Shown here in pieces: positions 50,870-60,655 of a DNA stretch of 64,000 nucleotides. The position numbers were made by a program, and so were the translations under genes. The stretch is from Mycolicibacterium hassiacum DSM 44199 (GTDB lineage: Bacteria; Actinomycetota; Actinomycetes; Mycobacteriales; Mycobacteriaceae): contig NZ_LR026975.1 of the NCBI RefSeq assembly GCF_900603025.1, positions 4,650,001-4,714,000 of the forward strand. The letters run 5' to 3'. Positions within the stretch are counted from its first letter, which is position 1, and the number at the start of each line of letters is the position of its first letter. A model generated the notes under the pieces. The model did no database searches. It was not told the DNA's origin and saw nothing but the letters and a program-made list of their open reading frames with translations.

Positions 50870-52366
50870 TCAGTCGGTGTTGCCGTACTCGTTGAACCAG
50901 TGCGCCAGTTTGCCGCGCCGGCTGACCGCCCGTAGCCGTCGCTCGGTGGCCGCGCGGGCCCTAGGGGTGGTGACGATGAGCAGTTCGTCGCCGACCGCGA
51001 TGCGGGTGTCGGGTTGCGGGACGAACGCCTGACCGTTGCGGATGATCAACGGGATGACCGCCGGGTCCGGCAGCCGCAGTTCCAGTACCGAGACGTTGTG
51101 CAGCCGCGAGGAGTCCTGCACGGTCATGGTCAACAGTTCGGCGTCCAGCACGTCCAGCGGCGCGGCCTCGACCTGGATCTCGCGGGTGGCCTCCTTGGGA
51201 ATGAGCCGCAACCAGTTGGCCACCAGCGGCAGACTCGGCCCCTGGATCAGGGTGAACACCACCACCAGCACGAACACGATGTTGAGCAGGCGCTCGCTGC
51301 CGGGCACCCCGCCGACGATCGGGAAGGTCGCGAAAACGATGGGCACCGCGCCACGCAGCCCCGCCCAGGACAGGAAAGCCTGTTCCCGCCAGGGGATTCG
51401 GAAGCCGGCGAGTGAGACCAGCACCGACAGCGGCCGGGCGAACAACAACAGCACCAGGCCGACGACGATCGCGGGCAGCACGTCGTCGACCAGATCGCTG
51501 GGGTCGACCAACAGCCCGAGCAGCACGAACAGCCCGATCTGGGCGAGCCAGGCCAGCCCCTCGGCGAACGAACGGGTGGCCGAACGGTGTGGCAGACCGG
51601 TGTTCGCGAGGATGAGCCCCGCGACGTAGCTCGCGAGGAACCCGCTGGCGTGGGCGGCGCCGGCGGTCGCGAAGGCGACCAGACCGAACCCGAAGGTGGC
51701 GAGCGGATACAGCCCGGAGGCGGGCAGCGCGATGCGGCGCAGCGCGAACGAACCGGCGAAGCCGCAGGCCGCTCCGATCGCGGCGCCGGCAGCGAGTTCG
51801 TAGAGCACCGTCAGCAGCGTGTGCACCGGGGTGAGTTCCAGCGGTGTGGTGCTGAACAACAGCACCAGGATCACCGCGGGGGCGTCGTTGAACCCGGACT
51901 CCGCCTCCAGCAGGCCGACGAGCCGACGCGGCAGCGGAACCACCCGCAGCACCGAGAACACCGCGGCCGCGTCCGTCGACGACAGGATCGCACCCAGCAG
52001 CAGGGCCAACTGCCAGTCGAGCCCGAGCAGCAGATGTGCGCCGACGGCGGTGACGATCATGCTCACCGCGACGCCGACGGTGGCCAGCACCCCGGCCGGT
52101 GCGAGTACCCGGCGGATATCGGAGAACTTGGTGGTCAGACCGCCTTCGATCAGGATGATCGCCAGCGCCACCGTGCCCAGGTGATCGGCGAGCTCGTAGT
52201 TGTCGAACTGCAGCCCCAGGCCGTCCTCGCCGACGATGATGCCGACCGCCAGGAACAGCAGCAGGGTGGGCAGGCCCAGCCGGGTGGCGAACCGGGTGGC
52301 CGCGACACTCGCCAGCAGGATCAGCGCACCAGCCAGCACCACCAGGTACAGCTGATGCAAGGTCAT
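50870..52366 (-). CDS. Potassium/proton antiporter, NhaP2-like with C-terminal TrkA-C domain
   Basis: 498 residues. About 12 transmembrane helices of the CPA1 fold, with the conserved TDAAAVFSVLR and LLEAESGFNDAPAVILVLL (substrate-site Asn-Asp). The C-terminal soluble TrkA-C domain (VSVLELRLPDPAVIPLIIRN, DTRIAVGDELLIVTTP) senses a ligand such as a nucleotide. It is divergent from a TrkA gene, with about 190 bp between. The pair suggests linked potassium handling. ATG 52366 fits the first helix; an upstream in-frame start lacks family features. Confidence 0.88.
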   Translation of the reverse strand: MTLHQLYLVVLAGALILLASVAATRFATRLGLPTLLLFLAVGIIVGEDGLGLQFDNYELADHLGTVALAIILIEGGLTTKFSDIRRVLAPAGVLATVGVAVSMIVTAVGAHLLLGLDWQLALLLGAILSSTDAAAVFSVLRVVPLPRRLVGLLEAESGFNDAPAVILVLLFSTTPLELTPVHTLLTVLYELAAGAAIGAACGFAGSFALRRIALPASGLYPLATFGFGLVAFATAGAAHASGFLASYVAGLILANTGLPHRSATRSFAEGLAWLAQIGLFVLLGLLVDPSDLVDDVLPAIVVGLVLLLFARPLSVLVSLAGFRIPWREQAFLSWAGLRGAVPIVFATFPIVGGVPGSERLLNIVFVLVVVFTLIQGPSLPLVANWLRLIPKEATREIQVEAAPLDVLDAELLTMTVQDSSRLHNVSVLELRLPDPAVIPLIIRNGQAFVPQPDTRIAVGDELLIVTTPRARAATERRLRAVSRRGKLAHWFNEYGNTD

Positions 52367-52559
52367 CTCGGGTCCATCCGGGGTTCGGGGCGGGCGGCTG
52401 CCGTTATCACACCTACCATGGCCCACCGGTGCCGTGCTCGTCGTCGGTGCGCGAGCGCGACGCCGCCGCGTGCGTCACTATGAACCCATCATGAAGTCCT
52501 GGTTCGGTCTCCGCCGGTCCACCGGCCGGTCCCAGCGTCGCAACGACGAACGGCAGCCG

Positions 52560-53234
52560 ATGCGCATCGGCGTCGCCGGGGCGGGCGCCGTGGGCCGGGC
52601 GGTGGCGCGCGAGCTGGTCTCGTACGGACACAAGGTGCTGTTGATCGAGAACAACATGCGCCACTTCGAACCGCGTTCGGTGCCGGACGCGGACTGGTTG
52701 TTCGCCGACGCGTGCGAGCTGGCCATGCTGGAGGAGGCCGGCATCCACACCTGCGATGTGATGATCACCGCCACCGGGGACGACAAGGCCAACCTCACCG
52801 CGTCGCTGCTCGCCAAGACCGAGTTCGGGGTGGGCCGCGTGGTGGCGCGGGTCAACGACATGCGAAACCAGTGGCTGTTCAACGAGGCCTGGGGCGTCGA
52901 CGTGGCGGTGTCGGCGCCGGCCGCCCTGGTGGCCGCCATCGAGGGCGCGATCGACGTCGGCCATGTGGTCCGGCTGATGGAGCTGCGGCAGGGTCAGGTC
53001 AGTCTCGCGAAACTCACGCTTTCCGAAGATGATTCGTGGGTCGGTCGGCGGCTCGGCGACGTGTCGCTGCCGGAGGGCGGCAGGCCCGCGATAATCGTGC
53101 GCGCCGGCGGCCTGGTGGCGCCGCGGTCCGACGAGGTGCTCCGGGCCGGCGACGAGATCCTGTTCTTCGCCGCCGGTGCCCAGCTCAACCAGGCGGCTGT
53201 GTTGGTGCAGGAGGCGCTCCGGCCGCTGGCCTGA
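52560..53234 (+). CDS. TrkA-type potassium uptake regulatory protein
   Basis: 224 residues, the length of mycobacterial CeoB/CeoC. The N-terminal RCK-N Rossmann domain has RIGVAGAGAVGRAVARELV and LLIENNMRHFEPRS; the C-terminal TrkA-C domain has GRRLGDVSLPEGGRPAIIV and LRAGDEILFFA. It binds NAD(H) and gates a Trk/Ktr channel. ATG 52560 fits the family; an in-frame ATG at 52491 would add a basic 23-residue leader. No channel subunit lies in the window. Confidence 0.85.
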   Translation: MRIGVAGAGAVGRAVARELVSYGHKVLLIENNMRHFEPRSVPDADWLFADACELAMLEEAGIHTCDVMITATGDDKANLTASLLAKTEFGVGRVVARVNDMRNQWLFNEAWGVDVAVSAPAALVAAIEGAIDVGHVVRLMELRQGQVSLAKLTLSEDDSWVGRRLGDVSLPEGGRPAIIVRAGGLVAPRSDEVLRAGDEILFFAAGAQLNQAAVLVQEALRPLA

Positions 53235-53247
53235 CTCAGGTCGGGGG

Positions 53248-54897
53248 TCAATGCGTTTCGCTCAGCGTCACATGGTGACGGGCGTGTTCGATCGCCTCTT
53301 CCAGAGAATCCATCAGATGGTTCTCGTGGCGCAGCGACTCGAACACCCCGACATTGGTCAGCAGGTCCATGTGCTCGGGCCGAACGCCCTTGATGATCAC
53401 CGTGATTCCGCGCTTCTCAAGTTCGGTGGCGATGTAGGCCAGCGAGTTCGCGCCGGTGGCGTCGAGCAGGCCGAGCTGTGACAGCCGGATGATGACCACC
53501 TCGGTGTGCGGGTGGTCCGCGTCGACGATCGCATTCGAAATACGTTCGGCCACACCGAAGAACATCGCTCCGTCCAGTCGCAGCAGGGCGATTCGGTCAT
53601 CGCCGGGCCGGGGCGGACCGGGCAGCTCCTCACGCACCACGCTGCTGCGGCGGGCCACCCCGCGCAGCACGAAGAACGCCGCGACCAGCACGCCGATCTC
53701 GACCGCCTCGATGAGGTCGAAGCAGATGGTGATGAGCGCGGTGATCACGAACGTCACCGCATCCGATCGGGTGGACCGCAGGATCTTGCGCACCGTGCCC
53801 GCCGAGATCATCCGGAACGACGTCACCATCAGCACCCCGGCGAGCGCCGACAGCGGGATCGCCGAGACCGGCCCGGTGGCCAGGTACACCACTCCGAGCA
53901 GCACCAGCGAGTGCACTATCGCCGACAGCCGGGTACGGGCGCCGGATCGCACGTTGACCGCGGTGCGCGCGATCGCGCCGGTGGCCGGCATACCGCCGAA
54001 GAGCCCGGAGGCGACCGACGCGAGACCCTGTCCCACCAACTCGCGGTCGGGGTCGTAGGGGCCGGTGGCGGCCATGGTCGCGGCCACCCGCGCCGACAAC
54101 AGCGATTCGATGGCGGCCAGCGCCGCGATCGCCAGCGCCGCACCCACCAGTTCGCGCAGGGCGCCCAGATCGGCGTGCGGCAGCACCGGGGTGGGCAGAT
54201 GCGAGGGCAGCTCGCCGATGGTCGCCACCGAGATCCCGCCGACCGTCACCACGACCGACACCACGATCACCGCGGTCAGCGACTCCGGGATACCGCGGTG
54301 GATCCGCGGGAGCACCGTCATCATCGCCGCGACCGCGGCCACCACGCCCAGTGTCTTGACCGCGATCGACCAGTCGGCGTGGGTGACGACCTGCCACGCC
54401 GCGGCCAGGGTCCGGGCTCCCTCCGGCGCCCGCTGACCGAACGCGGCGGGGATCTGTTGCAGGAAGATGATGGCCGCGATGCCCAGGGTGAAGCCCTCGA
54501 TCACCGGCCAGGGGATGAACGTCACCGCCCGCCCCAGCCCGGTGACGCCCGCGGCCAGCACGATCAGCCCGGCCAGCACCGTCACCAGCGCGATGCTGCC
54601 CAGGCCGTGCTCGGCGACGATCGGTGCGAGCACCATCGCCATCGCCCCGGTCGGGCCGGACACCTGCACATGCGAGCCGCCGAACACGGCCGCGACCAGG
54701 CCCGCGACCACGGCGGTGATCAGCCCCGCGGCCGCGCCGACACCCGAGCTGAGACCGAACGCCAACGCCAGCGGCAGCGCCACCACACCGACGGTGACGC
54801 CGGCGAGAATGTCGCGCTTCCACGACCTGGGCAGTCCCGCGTAGTCGCGGCGGCTGGGCAGGAGACGGTTCAGCGTGCCGGCTGCGGCGGCGATCAC
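53248..54897 (-). CDS. SulP family anion transporter with STAS domain
   Basis: 549 residues. The SulP membrane part has about 12-14 helices (WKRDILAGVTVGVVALPLAL, VQVSGPTGAMAMVLAPIV, GGMPATGAIARTAVNVRSGA). The C-terminal STAS domain has VVIIRLSQLGLLDATGANSL and LEKRGITVIIKGVRP. It carries sulfate, bicarbonate or related anions; the exact ion is unknown. The GTG start overlaps the ArsR stop (GTGA), so both belong to one transcript. It is convergent with the TrkA gene. Confidence 0.9.
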   Translation of the reverse strand: MIAAAAGTLNRLLPSRRDYAGLPRSWKRDILAGVTVGVVALPLALAFGLSSGVGAAAGLITAVVAGLVAAVFGGSHVQVSGPTGAMAMVLAPIVAEHGLGSIALVTVLAGLIVLAAGVTGLGRAVTFIPWPVIEGFTLGIAAIIFLQQIPAAFGQRAPEGARTLAAAWQVVTHADWSIAVKTLGVVAAVAAMMTVLPRIHRGIPESLTAVIVVSVVVTVGGISVATIGELPSHLPTPVLPHADLGALRELVGAALAIAALAAIESLLSARVAATMAATGPYDPDRELVGQGLASVASGLFGGMPATGAIARTAVNVRSGARTRLSAIVHSLVLLGVVYLATGPVSAIPLSALAGVLMVTSFRMISAGTVRKILRSTRSDAVTFVITALITICFDLIEAVEIGVLVAAFFVLRGVARRSSVVREELPGPPRPGDDRIALLRLDGAMFFGVAERISNAIVDADHPHTEVVIIRLSQLGLLDATGANSLAYIATELEKRGITVIIKGVRPEHMDLLTNVGVFESLRHENHLMDSLEEAIEHARHHVTLSETH

Positions 54898-55271
54898 TCG
54901 CTGCCTCCGATCGGGGGCAGGGCCTGGAATGCCTCCCACTGGTCGCGTTGGGCGCCGAGCACATCGGCGAGGAACGACCGGGCGGTGACCAGCAGATCGG
55001 CGACCTTCGGGTTGGCCAACTCGTAGCGCACGGTGTTGCCGGTGCGTTCGGCGCGGACCACCTGATGGCGCTTCAGCACACCGAGGTGCTGGGACAGCAG
55101 GGTGGGTTCCAGGCCGGTCTCGGCCAGGATGTCGGACACCGGGGTGGGGGCGCCGCGGGTGGACAGGATCTCCAGTACCCGGATGCGCGCCGGATGGGCG
55201 AGCGCCTTGAACAGGTTCGCCTTGATCTCGTAGAGCGGTTGCTCCGGACTACCCAGAAAGCTGTGCGGCAT
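54894..55271 (-). CDS. ArsR/SmtB family regulator of the SulP operon
   Basis: 125 residues. The winged helix has ALAHPARIRVLEILSTRG, ETGLEPTLLSQHLGVLKRHQ and VVRAERTGNTVRYELANP. No metal-binding CXC motif is seen, so the signal may be non-metal. It is the first gene of the leftward operon with the SulP transporter. AT-rich sequence before it contains two copies of AATTGAT (55288-55294 and 55312-55318), a candidate operator. Confidence 0.88.
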   Translation of the reverse strand: MPHSFLGSPEQPLYEIKANLFKALAHPARIRVLEILSTRGAPTPVSDILAETGLEPTLLSQHLGVLKRHQVVRAERTGNTVRYELANPKVADLLVTARSFLADVLGAQRDQWEAFQALPPIGGSE

Positions 55272-55363
55272 GTGTCACGAATCACTAAATTGATGAATTG
55301 AAGAAAATCTCAATTGATCGTAGCGGGGCGGTACCCGGGCGGCAAACTGGGCAGACTGGAGGG

Positions 55364-56368
55364 ATGGACCCCGTCACCGCGCTGCGCCAGATCGCCTACT
55401 ACAAAGACCGGGCGCGGGAGGACCCGCGGCGGGTGATGGCCTACCGGCGGGCGGCCGACGTGATCGAGAAGCTGAGCGACGAGGAACGGCAGCGCCACGG
55501 AGCGGCCGACAGCTGGCAGACCCTGCCCGGGATCGGACCCAAGACCGCGAAGGTGATCGCCCAGGCCTGGGCCGGTCGGGTGCCCGACGCTCTCGCCGAA
55601 CTACGTTCCGGGGCAGAGGATCTCGGCGGTGGCGAGCTGCGCGCCGCACTGCGCGGCGATCTGCACGTGCACTCGAACTGGTCCGACGGATCGGCGCCGA
55701 TCGAGGAGATGATGCTGGCGGCGCGCGAGCTCGGCCATGAGTACTGTGCGCTGACCGACCACTCGCCGCGGCTGCGCATCGCCAACGGTCTGTCCGCGGA
55801 CCGATTGCGCCGCCAACTCGACGTGATCGACGAACTGCGCGAAACCGTTGCCCCGCTGCGGATTCTGACCGGCATGGAGGTCGACATCCTGGAGGACGGC
55901 TCGCTGGATCTGCCGGAGGACCTGCTCGAGCGGCTCGACGTGGTGGTCGCGAGCGTGCACTCCAAGCTGGCGATGGACGAGGCCGCGATGACCCGGCGCA
56001 TGGTGCGGGCGGTGAGCAATCCGCACACCGATGTGCTGGGCCACTGCACGGGACGGCTGGTCAGCGGGGGTCGGGGCATCCGTCCGGAGTCCAGGTTCGA
56101 CGCGGAGAAGGTGTTCGCCGCCTGCCGCGATCACGGCACCGCGGTGGAGATCAACTCCCGGCCCGAGCGGCGGGATCCGCCGACCCGGTTGCTCAACCTC
56201 GCGCTGGAGATCGGTTGCGTCTTCGCGATCGACACGGATTCGCACGCACCGGGCCAGCTGGAGTTCCTCGGCTACGGCGCGCAGCGGGCGCTGGATGCCG
56301 GGGTGCCGGCCGAGCGCATCGTCAACACCTGGCCCGCCGAGCGGCTGCTGTCCTGGACCGGCTCCTGA
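55364..56368 (+). CDS. PHP-domain phosphoesterase with N-terminal helix-hairpin-helix
   Basis: 334 residues. The N-terminus (about 1-85) resembles the HhH region of family-X polymerases (SWQTLPGIGPKTAKVIAQAW). The PHP metal-binding motifs follow: GDLHVHSNWSDG, LTDHSPRLR, GMEVDILEDG, VVASVHSKL, GHCTGR and AIDTDSHAPG. It looks like PolX without its polymerase core. A phosphatase or 3'-5' exonuclease role in repair is likely. ACTGGAGGG precedes ATG 55364. Confidence 0.88.
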   Translation: MDPVTALRQIAYYKDRAREDPRRVMAYRRAADVIEKLSDEERQRHGAADSWQTLPGIGPKTAKVIAQAWAGRVPDALAELRSGAEDLGGGELRAALRGDLHVHSNWSDGSAPIEEMMLAARELGHEYCALTDHSPRLRIANGLSADRLRRQLDVIDELRETVAPLRILTGMEVDILEDGSLDLPEDLLERLDVVVASVHSKLAMDEAAMTRRMVRAVSNPHTDVLGHCTGRLVSGGRGIRPESRFDAEKVFAACRDHGTAVEINSRPERRDPPTRLLNLALEIGCVFAIDTDSHAPGQLEFLGYGAQRALDAGVPAERIVNTWPAERLLSWTGS

Positions 56369-56561
56369 GGTTTCGGTGCGCCCGCGCCGCTGACCGCCCC
56401 GACCGAGCGGTGACCGTTTTCCCAGGTGGGGGCGGGTATCTCAACTCGTGCCGAAATCGTTACGAACTCTTGCCCTGAAACTGTCGAGTACGTTAATTTG
56501 TGATCGACATCAATGCAACGAGTGGTCGGGGGCCCACGCGGCGGAGTGGGAGGTGCCGGTC

Positions 56562-58101
56562 ATGGGTGTTCTCTCCAGCACGGACCAGCTGGCGTCGAAG
56601 GTCGGCGGCGTGGCGGTCGCACTGGGACTCGGTCTGGCGATCACCACGGGCAACGGGGTGGCGCTGGCCGAGGAGTCGGAGTCGGGGTCGGGAGCGGAGA
56701 CAGCTGCGGGTTCCGACGCGGGCGCATCGCCCGGCGCGGGTGAGTCGGCCGGCGCGGGTGAGTCGGCCGAGGACCCGGCCGCCTCGCAAAGCTCCTCCAC
56801 CGCAGTGGCACCGCGCCGCACGGGGCACCGGCGACCGACCGTGCGGCTCAACGGCCAGGTGGTCACGGCCGACACCGGCCGCGAGGTACGCGGCGAGAAA
56901 AGCGATTTCGTCCGGAATCCGGGGCCTGGTGGCAACCGGCGCGCGGGCACCAAGCCACGAGACGACGGGGCCGCCGAGCACCAGAACGCGTCGGGGGAGT
57001 CGGACCACAAAGAGTCCACGGGGCCGTCGCCGGATACCTCACCCGATCCATCGCCGGCCGAAGAGCGTGCGAACCGCCCCGCCGACGCTGCGGAACTCCC
57101 GGAGGTAGCCGCCCCCGAACCTGCCGTAGCGCTGACGGAGCCCGGAACCGAATCGTTGTACCAGTCGGTGAAACCCGCACCGTCGAACGGATCCGACGCG
57201 GTGCAGGCGGCGGGGCCGGATTCGATCGACCGGGTGCCGGGTGAGTCGGTGGTGCAGGCGGGGTCGGTGGTGAACGTCGGTGCGGTCAAGGTCGAATCGG
57301 CGGCCGTGGTCGATCGCACGGACGGCCCGCTCGACGTGCCGGTTGCGAATCCGGAGTCAATACCTGTGGTGCCGAAATCGGATTCGAGCACACCGGATGA
57401 GGTGGCGCCTGCGGTGTTGTTGCCGGTGCAGCAGAATACGGCGATCGGTCCGTTGACGACGTTGTTGACGCGGTTGGGGATCGTCCCGGCGCCGCCGGGG
57501 GTGCCGTCGACGCCGTTGACCCGGTTGTTGGAGATGATCTGGGTGGCGGTGCGCCGGATCGAGTATGTGGTGTTCAATCAGTCGCCGCGGCTGACCACGC
57601 TAATCGTCAACGGGCAGCCCGACGGGTCGATCACCGGGTTGATCCGTGCGATGGATCCGGATCCGGAGGACCGGCTGACTTTCACCGTGGTCGAAACGCC
57701 CCGCCACGGCAGCCTCGATATCGACAGCGAAGGCTACTTCATCTACACCCCGGATCCGGATTTCGCCGCGACCGGGGGGGATCGACAGCTTCACCGTCGC
57801 CTACAGCGACGCCGGCCGATTCCACCTGCACCTCGGCGGCCGGCACACCATCACCGTGCCCGTCACCCTCGAGGTGGCGCCACAGGGCGGCCCGTTCGCG
57901 GTCATCGATTTCGGGGACGACACTCCGGTGACCCATGTGCGCGCCACCAACGATCCCCGCTTCATCGTCGCGGTGGGTGTCGACAAGGTTCAGATCGTCG
58001 ACACCTCCACCGGCACGATCGTGGGGGATCCGTTCAAAATCGGCCCCGTCAACGACATCGAGGTGAGCCGTGACGGTTCCTATGAGGTGAGCCCCTCGTA
58101 G
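56562..58101 (+). pseudogene. Secreted Ig-like/YVTN repeat protein, frameshifted and cut by an IS element
   Basis: ATG 56562 (GGGAGGT upstream) opens a signal peptide (VGGVAVALGLGLAITTG, cleavage near GVALA). A long acidic/Pro-rich linker follows. From about 57600 a cadherin/Ig-like domain appears (GLIRAMDPDPEDRLTFTVV, GYFIYTPDPDFAATGG). At the G7 tract 57774-57780 the frame is lost; removing one G gives IDSFTVAYSDAGRFHLHL and a YVTN-type propeller blade (VQIVDTSTGTIVGDPF). The reading frame then enters an IS3-family element at about 58088 and stops at 58101. The gene is broken twice; the rest is not in the window. Confidence 0.75.
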
Positions 58102-58162
58102 TGGTCCAGTCGTTGTGCGACTCTGTTGCCCGGTCTGCGGGCAAGGAAGAATCGACAACGAC

Positions 58163-58450
58163 ATGGCATCGAACAAGCGCCGGCGGCATACGCCGGATCA
58201 GATCATCCGCAAGCTGGCCGAGGGCAACAAGCTGCTCGGGAGCGGCCAGGAGCTCGCTGAGGTGTGTCGGCACCTGGAGATCGCCGAATCGACCTGGCAT
58301 CGCTGGGTAGCCCAGTACGGCGGCATGAAGGCCAACGAGGCCAAACGGCTCAAAGAGCTCGAGGCCGAGAACGCCCGGCTCAAGAAGCTGGTCGCCAATC
58401 AGGCTCTCGACATCGACATGCTCAAGGAGATTTCGGCGGGAAACTTTTGA
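58163..58450 (+). CDS. IS3-family transposase OrfA
   Basis: 95 residues with the helix-turn-helix (HTPDQIIRKLAEGNKLLGSG, VCRHLEIAESTWHRWVAQYG) and the leucine-zipper-like coiled coil (KRLKELEAENARLKKLVANQ) typical of OrfA. The ATG start is at 58163. OrfB begins in another frame overlapping the stop, as in IS3 elements that make OrfAB by frameshifting. Confidence 0.88.
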   Translation: MASNKRRRHTPDQIIRKLAEGNKLLGSGQELAEVCRHLEIAESTWHRWVAQYGGMKANEAKRLKELEAENARLKKLVANQALDIDMLKEISAGNF

Positions 58451-59167
58451 CCCCGAACCGCAAGCGCAGCGCCGTAGCGGCGCTGCGTGAGCGGTTCGGG
58501 GTGTCCGAACGCCGCGCCTGCACCGTCGTGGGCATCCACCGGTCCACAATGCGCCTGACCCCGGCGCCGGTGACCACCGAGGAAGCCGAGTTGCGGGCCT
58601 GGCTGCGCAAGTTCTCCACTGACCGGCCACGCTGGGGTGGCGACGGGCGGCCAAGATGGCCCGCCGCGCCGGCTGGCAGGTCAACAACAAGCGCATCCGT
58701 CGACTGTGGCGCGCAGAGGGCCTTCGGGTTCCGCAGCGGCGCCGCAAAAAGCGTCTCACCGGTATCGGCGTCGCCGTCGGCGCGATGTCACCGATCCGCC
58801 CCAACGTCATCTGGGCGATGGACTTCCAGTTCGACACCACCGCCGATGGCCGCACCATCAAGATGCTCAACGTCATCGACGAGTTCACCCGCCAAGCACT
58901 CGCGATCGAGGTCGACCGCGCCATCAACGCCGACGGCGTCGTCGACGTGCTGGATCGCCTGGCGCTGACCCACGGGGCGCCGCGGTACGTGCGTTTCGAC
59001 AACGGTCCTGAGTTCGTCGCCCACGCCGTGAGCGATTGGTGCCGATTCAACAGTGCTGGTTCACTTTTCATTGATCCCGGCTCGCCCTGGCAGAACGCCT
59101 TCATCGAATCATTCAACGGTCGCCTGCGCGACGAACTGCTCAACTCCTGGCGCTTCGACTCCCTACG

Positions 59168-59174
59168 CGAAGCC
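59168..59174 (+). repeat. Target-site duplication of the IS256-family element (left copy)
   Basis: CGAAGCC at 59168-59174 is repeated at 60656-60662. Removing the element and one copy restores the IS3 orfB reading frame (SLREARVIIEDWR). Confidence 0.8.
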
Positions 59175-60655
59175 GAGCAATGATCAATACCTGTGGATGA
59201 GCCTTGGCGTGGGGGCGTGAGAATGGGCGCACCTTCCCGAGGATGATCATCACGGAATCAGGTATTCGATCAAGACCGGCGTTGGCGCGCTGGTTGGGAA
59301 GGTACGCCCATGCTCACCGTAGTTCACGATGGCCAGGAGGCCAACGACGAAACCGGCGGACGCTCATTGCTCGACGAGATCGTTCGCGACGGCGCGCGGC
59401 AGATGTTGGCCGCGGCGTTGCAGGCCGAGGTCGCCGCCTACGTGGCCGCCTTCGCCGACCAACTCGATGAGGACGGCCGCCGACTGGTGGTGCGCAACGG
59501 CTACCACCAGCCCCGGAAGGTGCTGACCGCCGCCGGCGCGGTCGAGGTGAAAGCGCCGCGGGTCAACGACCGCCGCGTCGACCCCGACACGGGCGAGCGC
59601 AAGCGGTTCTCCTCGGCGATCCTGCCGGCCTGGGCGCGCAAGTCTGCGCAGATGAGTGAGGTACTGCCGCTGCTGTACCTGCACGGCCTGTCGACCAGCG
59701 ATTTCGGGCCCGCACTGGAGCAGTTCCTCGGCTCCGGCGCCGGGTTGTCGGCCACCACCATCACCCGCCTGACCGCGCAATGGCAAGACGAAGCCCGCAC
59801 CTTCGCCGCCCGGGACCTCTCGGGCACCGACTACGTCTACCTGTGGGTCGACGGCATCCACCTCAAGGTGCGTTTGGACCAGGAGAAACTATGCCTGCTG
59901 GTGATGCTCGGCGTGCGTGCTGATGGACGCAAGGAACTGGTCGCGATCACCGACGGCTACCGCCAGTCCACCGAGTCGTGGGCTGATCTGCTGCGCGACT
60001 GCAAACGCCGTGGGATGACCGCCCCGGTGCTGGCGGTCGGTGATGGCGCGCTCGGGTTCTGGAAGGCTGTGCGAGAGGTGTTCCCGAAGACCAAAGAGCA
60101 GCGCTGCTGGTTCCATAAGCAAGCCAATGTGCTGGCCGGGCTGCCGAAATCAGCGCGCCCGGCCGCGCTGGCGGCCATGCGCGAGATCTACAACGCCGAA
60201 GACATCGACAAAGCCCAGGTCGCGGTCAAAGCGTTCGAGGTCGCCTTCGGCGCGAAGTACCCGAAAGTGGTTGCCAAGATCGTCGACGACATCGATGTGC
60301 TGTTGGAGTTCTACCACTATCCCGCCGAACATTGGATCCACCTGCGCACCACGAATCCGATCGAAAGTACCTTCGCCACAGTGCGTTTGCGCACGAAGGT
60401 CACCAAGGGTCCGGGATCACGCGCGGCTGGTTTGGCGATGGCCTACAAGCTGATCGACGCCGCGCAAGCACGCTGGCGGGCCGTCAACGCCCCACACCTG
60501 GTCGCCCTCGTGCGTGCCGGAGCGGTCTTCCACAAAGGCAAACTGCTCGAGCGACCCACCGATATCACCCCGCCGAGACCACCGTCAGATGGCGAACAGC
60601 ACACCGGAACGGAGGTTGCCTGAAACACCCCGATCCACAGGTATTGACAATTCCT
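59175..60655 (+). mobile_element. IS256-family insertion sequence, complete
   Basis: 1481 bp. The 24-bp terminal inverted repeats match at 21 positions: the left starts GAGCAATGATCAATACCTGT, the complement of the right starts GAGGAATTGTCAATACCTGT, apart from the outermost base that may belong to the target copy. It encodes one intact transposase and lies in IS3 orfB, flanked by a 7-bp duplication CGAAGCC. Confidence 0.85.
59310..60623 (+). CDS. IS256-family (mutator-type) transposase
   Basis: 437 residues, intact. DDE residues: Asp in YLWVDGIHLKV, Asp in VLAVGDGALGFWKAV and Glu in NPIESTFATVRLRT. CWFHKQANVLAGLPKS is the C/DX2H block of the family. The ATG start at 59310 lies about 135 bp inside the left end. 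It appears functional. Confidence 0.95.
   Translation: MLTVVHDGQEANDETGGRSLLDEIVRDGARQMLAAALQAEVAAYVAAFADQLDEDGRRLVVRNGYHQPRKVLTAAGAVEVKAPRVNDRRVDPDTGERKRFSSAILPAWARKSAQMSEVLPLLYLHGLSTSDFGPALEQFLGSGAGLSATTITRLTAQWQDEARTFAARDLSGTDYVYLWVDGIHLKVRLDQEKLCLLVMLGVRADGRKELVAITDGYRQSTESWADLLRDCKRRGMTAPVLAVGDGALGFWKAVREVFPKTKEQRCWFHKQANVLAGLPKSARPAALAAMREIYNAEDIDKAQVAVKAFEVAFGAKYPKVVAKIVDDIDVLLEFYHYPAEHWIHLRTTNPIESTFATVRLRTKVTKGPGSRAAGLAMAYKLIDAAQARWRAVNAPHLVALVRAGAVFHKGKLLERPTDITPPRPPSDGEQHTGTEVA

Noticed and set aside
53506..55026. 506-codon plus-strand open frame opposite the SulP gene
   Set aside because: Shadow frame, His/Arg-rich, no motifs.
59184..60647. IS256 ends placed at the perfect 15-bp inverted repeat
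   Set aside because: Extending to 24 bp gives 21 matches, a 7-bp target duplication, and restores the IS3 orfB frame, so the outer ends were used.
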